Below, one piece after another: positions 1-6,155 of a stretch of DNA of 9,625 bases. The translations under genes were made by a program, and so were the position numbers. This stretch comes from Deltaproteobacteria bacterium. GTDB taxonomy: Bacteria; SAR324; NAC60-12. The DNA lies in the NCBI GenBank assembly GCA_003541985.1, contig DPLM01000098.1, positions 1 to 9,625 on the forward strand, given 5' to 3'. The notes under the pieces were generated by a model. It ran no database searches and had not been told where the DNA came from. It saw only the letters and a program-made list of their open reading frames with translations. Every line of letters begins with the position of its first letter. The stretch's first letter is position 1.

Positions 1-2510
1 AAAGTGCCTCTAGTTGCCACCTCGCTGACTTCGACATCATACCCTTTCGGATTTATCTGTGTCTTATCAGTCAAGCCTACAAACGCTACTCCTGGCGCAT
101 CAGAATCACCATTACTGCGAAAGACATTGGCTACCAGCTCAAAGTTTTCTGCAATTTTCTCATCCAGTTTGTTCTCATCAACAGACATGACACCTTTGTC
201 ATTGATGCGAATTCCTAGAGCGAAGAGCATGTTGTCTGTCTGTGGCAAACCAGGCACTGAACCAATAGTTGTTGTTGCAATTTCATTGGTCATCTGGGCT
301 ACGTTTCGATCGCTCAACAAGGGAGCTGCCGTTTGTGTCGCAGCATCGTATTTGGTCACTTCCGTTGCAGTAGCATTAAATGTGTTGTAAGCATCGACAA
401 AATTGATAATGCTCTCGCGGGCCACCTCTGTGTTATCGGATACTGAAATCGTGATCGGTTCTTCACTAGAATCTAAGATTTCCATCCGAAGTCCTGGAAC
501 CAGATCCTCAACCATATTATTGTCCCGCCGAATCTCCAGGCCTCCACCTTCCCGAGTTGCTCCAAGCCGTAACACCAAGTCCTTAGCTTCTCGAACCGTT
601 GCTGTCGTGGCACTGATCTCAAATTTATCACCTGCGAGTAACTCTCCTTCTCCGAGCATCAAAGACAATCCTGAATCGAAGGGAATTGCATCACCCGGCT
701 GATAGTTGAGTCCAAAGTCGAGCTTACCCTCATTGCCCTTATCGTCTTCCCACTTCACCTCCAACTCTGTCGTCACCCCGACATTCCCTCGATCTGTAAC
801 AGTGAATGTATAGTTCTTATTTTCACCAGACATGTAGTCGCCGCTGATTGCGATCGGTGCAGTACTGGAGACTTCATTACTTTGGATGCCATCGTCCAGG
901 GAACCATAGCGACTTCTTGGCTTGCCTCCACTCTCTTCAAGAGCTTCTTCTAATTCGTCTTCGTCAAATTCATAGGGCTCAAATTTGAGGAATTCGTCAA
1001 CTTTGCCTGAACTTACCTTGCTGTTGCTTTCACTCTCTTTTTCTTGCCACCAAAAATTAACTGCTTCAGGATCACTCTTTGGCTCTACTTGAATGGTTGC
1101 AGTGTCACCATCTGAGACCAAGCCTGCTGGAACTTTGATCGAGAGCCCGTTACCAATTGAGAGAACTCCATCTCCCTTACCACCACCAAATTCCAAGTTG
1201 AATAGTTCTTCACCATCTTTGGCGTCATAGGCTGTTGCTGATTCCGAAGATCCTTCACCACCAGTACTAAAGTACGGCTCAGAGACCCGCAATTTCCCGT
1301 TCATCCCGCTTTCAATAAATTCATAGTGTAGATAAAGCGGTTGTGCACCACCTACTTGACCAGAACCTTCGATACGGAAGATAACCGTGTCTTCCTCTTC
1401 TCCTGTGTATTCTCCGAAGACATACATCCCACTACCTTCAGCTCTTGACTGCCAGTCTGTTGGAGGATCAACTTTTGCCGCGCGCTCTCCTTCATCTAAC
1501 CACCACATTGCTGGAGATTTTTCTGTGTGGGCCTTGATTTGAAGAGAGTCACCACTGACCACCTCACCTTGGCTCAGTCGCAAGCTCAGCCCATCTGCGA
1601 GTTCCAGTGCATCCCCAGCTCGATAATTAAATTTATTGATGCGAAACTCCCCAGTCCTACCGAGCTCATCTTCCCATGCCAGTACTACGTCATTCTCACC
1701 TGGTATGACTCCAGCCTGAATGACCTGTATCGTAAAAGTGTTGTCTTCTGTTCCAGTATAATTACCTGTGACTTCCGTAATCGGTGTTGAACTCATCAGA
1801 TTTTCGCCAAGAGCCGCATCTTCTAGTGTGCGGCGACGCATCACTCCATCCCATTCAGCCGTCTCATCATACTTGTTGCTGAAATCCAGAATCGGAACAT
1901 TTTCTTCGCTGCTTTCGAGCTTCACTTCGATCTGAATCGCTCCTCCAGCTCCCTTTCGCTCACTAGTTAGCAGCAACCGGAAGGGCTTATCTCCGTAGGT
2001 TTCTGCTACAAAAGCTTCTACTTCAGCTCCTGAGTCGTTGATCGCGTCACGAATACCTTCTAAAGTGTTGTTTTCTTCAGTGACATTGATGAATATCGGT
2101 GTGTCTCCATCTTCTTCACCAACTTGAATCTTGATCACACCTGTCCCAAAGACTGCATCCTTGCTTTTAAATCCTGGTGAATTCAATTGATGTGCAGTGG
2201 CAATTGAGTCAATGGAAATGGTTGTCTTGCCTGGATCTGCAGAAGCTCCTCCAGTAACTGTCACGATGTCTGGCTTGCTGGAAGTGATCTTCTTGGCCTC
2301 CCAAATATCTTTTCGGTCCAGAGAGTCAACAGTGTCTTTGAGCTTGTTGATTTCTGTTTGCAGCGCAGCCCAAGCATCTACTTGTTGGAGCTTTTCTTCC
2401 TTGCGTTGCTCTACTGGCTGTAGCCGACGTTTTTCAATCTTGATGAAGCGGTCAATGATTTCAGAGGTGTTGAGCTTTGAGCCCAATCCCATGACCGCAT
2501 TCGGGTTCAT
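1..2510 (-). CDS. fliD: FliD, flagellar filament cap (hook-associated protein 2), 3' end outside window
   Basis: One uninterrupted minus-strand frame of 836 codons runs from ATG 2510 to the left edge with no stop. FliD caps the growing filament and promotes flagellin folding at its tip. The N-terminus has the family signature (GLGSKLNTSEIIDRF, residues 8-22) followed by a charged helical stretch. Residues about 658-720 match the conserved C-terminal part, with LEIRRDNNMVEDLVPGLRM and then INFVDAYN. Homologues are usually about 450-700 aa; here residue 836 is still inside the C-terminal domain, so the whole protein is probably above 900 aa. The excess is a repeated insertion at residues about 240-640. 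An in-frame stop (TAG) lies just upstream, so only ATG 2510 or TTG 2519 can start it. The AGGGAGGT at 2523-2530 is 12 bases from the ATG and 3 from the TTG, leaving the choice open. Function is firm; start is moderately sure. Confidence 0.93.
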   Translation of the reverse strand, partial: MNPNAVMGLGSKLNTSEIIDRFIKIEKRRLQPVEQRKEEKLQQVDAWAALQTEINKLKDTVDSLDRKDIWEAKKITSSKPDIVTVTGGASADPGKTTISIDSIATAHQLNSPGFKSKDAVFGTGVIKIQVGEEDGDTPIFINVTEENNTLEGIRDAINDSGAEVEAFVAETYGDKPFRLLLTSERKGAGGAIQIEVKLESSEENVPILDFSNKYDETAEWDGVMRRRTLEDAALGENLMSSTPITEVTGNYTGTEDNTFTIQVIQAGVIPGENDVVLAWEDELGRTGEFRINKFNYRAGDALELADGLSLRLSQGEVVSGDSLQIKAHTEKSPAMWWLDEGERAAKVDPPTDWQSRAEGSGMYVFGEYTGEEEDTVIFRIEGSGQVGGAQPLYLHYEFIESGMNGKLRVSEPYFSTGGEGSSESATAYDAKDGEELFNLEFGGGKGDGVLSIGNGLSIKVPAGLVSDGDTATIQVEPKSDPEAVNFWWQEKESESNSKVSSGKVDEFLKFEPYEFDEDELEEALEESGGKPRSRYGSLDDGIQSNEVSSTAPIAISGDYMSGENKNYTFTVTDRGNVGVTTELEVKWEDDKGNEGKLDFGLNYQPGDAIPFDSGLSLMLGEGELLAGDKFEISATTATVREAKDLVLRLGATREGGGLEIRRDNNMVEDLVPGLRMEILDSSEEPITISVSDNTEVARESIINFVDAYNTFNATATEVTKYDAATQTAAPLLSDRNVAQMTNEIATTTIGSVPGLPQTDNMLFALGIRINDKGVMSVDENKLDEKIAENFELVANVFRSNGDSDAPGVAFVGLTDKTQINPKGYDVEVSEVATRGT
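603..863 (-). repeat. FliD internal module, copy 3 (residues about 550-636)
   Basis: Third copy, aligned with copy 1 throughout: GDYMSG against GNYTG, YTFTV against TFTIQ, WEDDKGNEGKL against WEDELGRTGEF, NYQPGDA against NYRAGDA, SGLSLML against DGLSLRL, and AGDKFEISA against SGDSLQIKA. It leads directly into the conserved FliD C-terminal region without a WW linker. Confidence 0.75.
1080..1424 (-). repeat. FliD internal module, copy 2 (residues about 363-477), with internal insertion
   Basis: The middle copy keeps the opening turn (GEYTG), the beta stretch (VIFRIEG), G-N/M-x-GKL-like spacing (GMNGKL) and the closing NGLSIKV and DGDTATIQV blocks. Between these it carries roughly 30 extra residues rich in Gly, Ser and Glu and has lost the WED block. 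It ends with the same kind of linker as copy 1 (NFWW), then an acidic stretch (FDEDELEEALEE). It is the most diverged copy. Confidence 0.6.
1527..1790 (-). repeat. FliD internal module, copy 1 (residues about 241-328)
   Basis: First of three diverged copies inside FliD. Shared landmarks are a G-x-Y-T/S-G turn (GNYTG), a beta-rich stretch with TFTIQV, a WEDELGRTGE block, Y-x-x-GDA (YRAGDA), then DGLSLRL and SGDSLQI. It is followed by a proline/tryptophan linker (SPAMWW). Copies 1 and 3 align over their whole length by eye. The copies are protein-level repeats; no long DNA identity is evident. Confidence 0.75.
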
Positions 2511-2548
2511 CTCTGCCAAGAGACCTCCCTAATCTGTATGGGTGAGGG

Positions 2549-2572
2549 TGTCAGTAGCCACTGGCTCTGACA
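2549..2572 (-). promoter_or_regulatory. Hairpin in the fliC-fliD gap, just upstream of the fliD ribosome site
   Basis: In the transcript sense the arms are TGTCAG plus AGCC and GGCT plus CTGACA, with loop AGT and one bulged A: ten base pairs in all. It ends 18 bases before the AGGGAGGT of fliD. No T-run follows, so it is not a standard intrinsic terminator. It may be an mRNA stability, processing or translation-control element lowering fliD output relative to fliC; that role is inference. Confidence 0.5.
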
Positions 2573-2592
2573 AGTGTCGCATCGTACGACTG

Positions 2593-2622
2593 ATTGTGGG
2601 CTCATTCGACACTCACTGTCAA
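2593..2622 (-). promoter_or_regulatory. Possible sigma-70-type promoter for fliD
   Basis: TTGACA (2617-2622) is a perfect -35 match, followed after 18 bases by CACAAT (2593-2598), which matches four of six -10 positions. It lies in the gap between fliC and fliD. No sigma-28 site (TAAA-N15-GCCGATAA) was found in this gap. It would give fliD a supply independent of the sigma-28 promoters of fliC. The -10 is weak, so this is tentative. Confidence 0.3.
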
Positions 2623-2635
2623 CTACTCTTGTATA

Positions 2636-2649
2636 GGTGAATTCTCACC
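2636..2649 (-). other. Small hairpin downstream of fliC
   Basis: Arms GGTGA and TCACC with a four-base loop lie 27 bases past the fliC stop. The stem is only five pairs and no T-run follows, so termination here would be poor. Read-through from fliC into fliD is therefore plausible. Confidence 0.25.
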
Positions 2650-2676
2650 GGCTTGGCTCAAAATGTTGTTTCTGCA

Positions 2677-4422
2677 TCAGGCTCGCTCCAATAAGGTCAG
2701 AACCGACTGCGGTACCTGGTTGGCTTGAGCCAGCATTGCTGTACCAGAAGACATCAAGATCTGGTTACGTACCAAACTACTCATCTCTTCAGCCATATCG
2801 GCATCAGCCAATGTAGACTCTGCAGAAACAAGGTTTTCTCGGGTCACTCGCAAACTGCTTAGGTTTGATTCCAAAGCATTTTTCTGGAAAGAACCTAGAT
2901 CTCCTCGCAAACTAGAAATCTCACCAACTGCGGTATCGATTAGTTTCAAGGCATCTTGAGCTGAATCAACATCTAAAACCTCAATATCATTCAAGCTACG
3001 GAATTGGCTATCATTGTCGATATTCCTCGCCAGCTTGGTTGGACTAATGCTCTGGATAGAGATCTTCCGTTGTTGCCCCTCACTGGGTCCGACCTGAAAT
3101 GCCAAAGATCGTTGAGAAACATGCACGTAGCCATCGATATCCTCTCCGACCATTGCGCTACGCTCCATCTGGCGTAGCAGGGTTCCAGCAATTTTGTTTT
3201 CACGGCGGTTAAAGACTTCATAAATAATGTCGTCAGGTTCCCCGCCATAACGAACTGTCACGCCTTCTCCAACTGTGCCAGGAGCTGCACTTAATAATTG
3301 CCCGCGTCCAACAGCTGGCTCTCCACCATCAAATTCAGGATTGCCTCCAATCGTTCCTTCAACGTCACGTCCGGGGATAGCAGTTACCGCCTTATTGGCT
3401 GGTGTATCCATATTGAAGAAATCGTCAACCTCTGTGGTGACAGTAAAGGTTGGCTCGCTACCGTACTCTCGGTGACGAATAACAATCACTTCTTCATTAG
3501 CTAATTTGTTGAACTCGCTAAGAATTTCCTCACTGGGATACTGCTCAAGCTTGTTCAAGACATCTTCCAAGTTGTTGAAGTCAGAAAGGGTCTCACCCAA
3601 TGTATCTAATGGTTTGTAGACCATGACTTCGAGATTCAGACCAGCCTGGTCAATCTGGCGTTGCATTTCGTTGGCAACAAGTTGCTGTAGAGCTAATTCT
3701 GTTTTTTCCTTAAATCCAGGCTCTTGGCTTGTATTTGCAGCCTGGAGCAAGCGCTCAACATCTCGATAGAGATCCAAGTTATCTCGAACATTGACTTCTA
3801 CAGTTCGACCACCTTCACTGATGACGAAGGATTTGTAGATATCTTCCATTGCCAAGGTGTTTTCTGCTACCGCCATTGACCGAGTCGCAGGCTGAGTAAT
3901 ATTGATTTTGTAGCCTTCAGCTGGAGAAGCTTTTGTGAATTCCTTGGCTTCCACGAAGTCCATTCCATCACCTACAGCAACTCCACTGACGGAATTGCTA
4001 CCATCTAACAAAGTACGGGTTCCAAACTGAGTGTTTTTGGCAATGTTGCTCAGGGTCACCAAGAGGTTTTCAATTTCACCCTGGTTGGCCTGCAACATCT
4101 TTTCATCGTTGGTTGCTTCGTTTGCGGAATGTACTGCAAGTTGACGGAGATTAATGAGAATAGAGCTAACTTCACTCAGAGCACCTTCGGTGGTCTGAAT
4201 CATAGAGATGGAAGTTTCAGAATTTCGAATCGATTGTTCCAGGCCAGTAATTTGCGCCTTCATCTGCTCTGAAATCACTAGTTCTGCTGGGCCGTCAGCT
4301 GCTCTATTCAATCGACGCCCTGAGGAGAGACGCTCTAGATTGCCGCTGAGTTCTTTCTCGGTGTGATTCAGATGGCGCAAGGCGTTTAGTGCTGCGACGT
4401 TTGAATTGACCCGAAGTGCCAT
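2677..4422 (-). CDS. fliC: Flagellin, large form (581 aa)
   Basis: Structural subunit of the flagellar filament, exported by the flagellar type III system and capped by FliD, encoded next door. Residues 1-140 are the classic N-terminal D0/D1 region: MALRVNSNVAALNALR, LSSGRRLNRAADGPAEL, SISMIQTTEGALSEV, LRQLAVHSANE and NTQFGTRTLLDG. Residues about 476-581 are the C-terminal D1/D0 region, ending NQVPQSVLTLLERA. The central 330 or so residues are a variable domain, making the protein larger than the common 270-500 aa. No cysteine is visible. The frame stays open to an ATG at 4527, but the start at 4422 is chosen because the product then begins with the family's standard N-terminus, AGGA sits six bases upstream, and a sigma-28 promoter lies inside the would-be extension. 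Confidence 0.97.
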   Translation of the reverse strand: MALRVNSNVAALNALRHLNHTEKELSGNLERLSSGRRLNRAADGPAELVISEQMKAQITGLEQSIRNSETSISMIQTTEGALSEVSSILINLRQLAVHSANEATNDEKMLQANQGEIENLLVTLSNIAKNTQFGTRTLLDGSNSVSGVAVGDGMDFVEAKEFTKASPAEGYKINITQPATRSMAVAENTLAMEDIYKSFVISEGGRTVEVNVRDNLDLYRDVERLLQAANTSQEPGFKEKTELALQQLVANEMQRQIDQAGLNLEVMVYKPLDTLGETLSDFNNLEDVLNKLEQYPSEEILSEFNKLANEEVIVIRHREYGSEPTFTVTTEVDDFFNMDTPANKAVTAIPGRDVEGTIGGNPEFDGGEPAVGRGQLLSAAPGTVGEGVTVRYGGEPDDIIYEVFNRRENKIAGTLLRQMERSAMVGEDIDGYVHVSQRSLAFQVGPSEGQQRKISIQSISPTKLARNIDNDSQFRSLNDIEVLDVDSAQDALKLIDTAVGEISSLRGDLGSFQKNALESNLSSLRVTRENLVSAESTLADADMAEEMSSLVRNQILMSSGTAMLAQANQVPQSVLTLLERA

Positions 4423-4475
4423 TGAGATTCCTGACTCGAAAGGGAAACGATGAAAACGAAATCCATTTGCAGTTA

Positions 4476-4502
4476 TTATCGACGCCGGAGAAAATTTCTT
4501 TA
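4476..4502 (-). promoter_or_regulatory. Sigma-28 (FliA) promoter P1 of fliC
   Basis: TAAA (4499-4502), exactly 15 bases, then GTCGATAA (4476-4483). The consensus is TAAA-N15-GCCGATAA, so the -35 is perfect and the -10 differs at one base. Transcription would start near 4468, giving a leader of about 45 bases before ATG 4422. Confidence 0.88.
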
Positions 4503-4548
4503 GCGTTTTTTGGCTCGGCGCTTCCAATGCACTGAATGCCTGATGAAC

Positions 4549-4575
4549 ATATCGACCAGTACTTAGATTTCTTTA
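4549..4575 (-). promoter_or_regulatory. Second sigma-28-like promoter P2 of fliC, 73 bp upstream of P1
   Basis: TAAA (4572-4575), 15 bases, then GTCGATAT (4549-4556): six of eight -10 positions match and the spacing is exact. Both sites share the context CTAAAGAAAT at the -35 and GTCGATA at the -10, which suggests one arose by duplication of the other. A purine-rich tract lies just upstream in this strand's sense. Weaker than P1 by consensus. Confidence 0.6.
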
Positions 4576-4614
4576 GTCTTTTTTTCTCTCTCAGATCCTT
4601 TTGTTTCCTAGAAG

Positions 4615-5700
4615 ATGCTACCTATCGAATTGTCTCAGCTACAGAACGCCTTGCTCACCTGGTTTGCAGAGCACCAGCGAGATCTCCCTTGGCGGAAAAA
4701 CTACAAAGCCTACGGGGTCTGGATCTCTGAGATGATGCTGCAGCAAACTCGTGTGGCGACCGTCCTTGACTACTATGACCGCTGGATGAGAGTTCTACCG
4801 AGTATCCCATCTGTAGCCACGGCAGACGAAGGTACGATTTTCAAACTCTGGGAGGGCCTTGGTTACTACGCACGGGCTCGCAACATTCATCGGGCAGCCA
4901 AACAAATCTGTGAACAGCACGCAGGTGAATTTCCCAACGACTATGAAGCTATTCGTCAGCTTCCTGGGATTGGACCCTACACCGCCGGAGCGATTACAAG
5001 CATTGCTTTCGAGCAAGATCGTCCAATTGTTGATGGCAACGTGATCCGTGTTCTTTGTCGGTTGCTCAACCTAGATGCTGATCCAAAAGCTGGCTCCACC
5101 CAAAAAAAACTTTGGCAAGTGGCTACTGATTGGCTCCCAAAAGGACGTGCCCGCAACTTCAACCAAGGACTAATGGAGTTGGGAGCAACAGTATGTTACC
5201 TACAGCAACCGAGTTGTTTGCTCTGTCCGATACAACCTCACTGCCAAGCGTATATTCACCAGACCACGGCAAAGATTCCTCGCCGTGTTCAACGAAAAGC
5301 ACCTACCCCTGTAACAAAAGCTGTGCTGGTACTCGTGTGCGGGAATAAAGTACTACTACGACGTCCAGAACAAGGTTTGATGCAAGGTCTTTGGGCGTTT
5401 CCAGAAACCCTTGTGAAGGAAGAAGAGCCCTTGGTAGAGTTGCAGGCCGAATGGCAGCGCCTTAATCGGCCTAACTTCCAACTACAAATAAATTGGCCTA
5501 CCTTGACTCATGTCTACACAACTTTCCTAGCGACCCTGCATCCTTTTTATTGTAAGCTGAAATCCATTCAGGCTGATTTTACTTTAGAGGCAGAAGAACA
5601 GTGGCATCCTCTGCCAAGTCTTCAAAAACTCGCCATGGCAAAAGCACACGGACGGCTACGTCAAAGCCTGCTGAATCAAAATGATCAGGACTCCTCATGA
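4615..5700 (+). CDS. mutY: Adenine DNA glycosylase MutY
   Basis: Removes adenine mispaired with 8-oxoguanine in base-excision repair. The 361 aa match the usual length. Residues 25-50 hold LPWR and ISEMMLQQTRV with catalytic Glu39; the helix-hairpin-helix is LPGIGPYTAGAI (116-127); the catalytic Asp is D140 in VDGNVIRVLCR. The iron-sulfur ligands fit C-X6-C-X2-C-X5-C at C194, C201, C204 and C210. A NUDIX-like C-terminal domain follows (VLLRRPEQGLMQGLWAFPE, about 246-264). The 8-oxoG-reading loop, usually H-x-FSH, reads HVYTTF (299-304), losing the usual Ser and His. The ATG at 4615 is the earliest possible start because TAG occupies 4609-4611 in frame; there is only a weak AGAAG before it. 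It heads the plus-strand gene series and overlaps hicA by four bases (ATGA). It is divergent from fliC. Confidence 0.96.
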   Translation: MLPIELSQLQNALLTWFAEHQRDLPWRKNYKAYGVWISEMMLQQTRVATVLDYYDRWMRVLPSIPSVATADEGTIFKLWEGLGYYARARNIHRAAKQICEQHAGEFPNDYEAIRQLPGIGPYTAGAITSIAFEQDRPIVDGNVIRVLCRLLNLDADPKAGSTQKKLWQVATDWLPKGRARNFNQGLMELGATVCYLQQPSCLLCPIQPHCQAYIHQTTAKIPRRVQRKAPTPVTKAVLVLVCGNKVLLRRPEQGLMQGLWAFPETLVKEEEPLVELQAEWQRLNRPNFQLQINWPTLTHVYTTFLATLHPFYCKLKSIQADFTLEAEEQWHPLPSLQKLAMAKAHGRLRQSLLNQNDQDSS

Positions 5701-5891
5701 CATTTTTAGAGTTGCATCAGCATCTGGAAGAGAGAGGATTTCGGCTACGATGGGAACATGGTAGCCAACGTACCTATTGTAAGGAGGGAGCAAAGCGGCT
5801 CATTCGTTTAGACTACCGACCCAAACAAAGTGTCCCACAGGGTATTAAAAAATATTTATCAGATCTGCTGATTCGAGAAAACCATGCTTGA
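5697..5891 (+). CDS. hicA: HicA-like small protein (toxin fold), catalytic His missing
   Basis: A 64 aa protein with the HicA layout: an N-terminal helix (FLELHQHLEERGF), a beta hairpin around GSQRTY, then VPQGIKKYLSDLL corresponding to the family's 'lPkGtlrsILkqag' end. HicA toxins are small double-stranded-RNA-binding-fold mRNA interferases. The active His normally sits in G-S/G-H or GSxH; here positions 24-25 are Gln and Arg, so neither His position is filled, although His21 lies just before the Gly-Ser. It may be an inactive or repurposed RNA-binding relative. Start: ATG overlaps the mutY stop, with AGGA six bases upstream at 5687-5690. It overlaps the next gene by eight bases, the usual toxin-then-antitoxin order. 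Family assignment is by eye. Confidence 0.72.
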   Translation: MTFLELHQHLEERGFRLRWEHGSQRTYCKEGAKRLIRLDYRPKQSVPQGIKKYLSDLLIRENHA

Positions 5892-6129
5892 TCTTCCCTA
5901 CAGTCTGATCATCGAAGCTACTGAAGATCCAATCATCTTTGGATTTTTCTCAGAGGAACTCTCCGGATTCACGGGAGTAGGGCACTCAATTGAAGACTGC
6001 CTGTATAAGGCACGATGGGGAATGCAGAATCACGTTGCCCTGTTGCGCGACCAAGGACTACCCGTTCCTCCTGAAAACCCAGACCCTCAGGTGTTGATTC
6101 GCAATGAAACACCACAACTGCTGGCCTAA
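5884..6129 (+). CDS. hicB: HicB-like antitoxin domain protein
   Basis: An 81 aa protein resembling the N-terminal HicB domain (partial RNase H fold): a leading strand YSLIIEATED, FGFFSEELSGFTGVGHSIEDC in place of the family's 'f.v.fPdlpGc.t.GdtleEA', a helix (LYKARWGMQNHVALLRDQG), then LPVPPENP. HicB proteins of this class bind and neutralise HicA. No C-terminal helix-turn-helix or ribbon-helix-helix domain is present; the protein ends about 20 residues after the core, so direct operator binding looks unlikely. It overlaps the hicA stop by eight bases, implying translational coupling, and selD starts 26 bases downstream. No strong ribosome site is visible. Confidence 0.72.
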   Translation: MLDLPYSLIIEATEDPIIFGFFSEELSGFTGVGHSIEDCLYKARWGMQNHVALLRDQGLPVPPENPDPQVLIRNETPQLLA

Positions 6130-6155
6130 CTGAGTCACTTTTAAAACAACAACAG

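Noticed and set aside
4..702. Plus-strand open frames at 4-390 and 403-702
   Set aside because: They lie opposite the continuous FliD frame, have no recognisable motifs, and read as antisense shadows of its codons.
4423..4527. N-terminal extension of flagellin to an ATG at 4527 (35 extra residues)
   Set aside because: A sigma-28 promoter lies inside it, the transcript would begin downstream of that ATG, and flagellins begin at MALRVN with the AGGA site six bases upstream.
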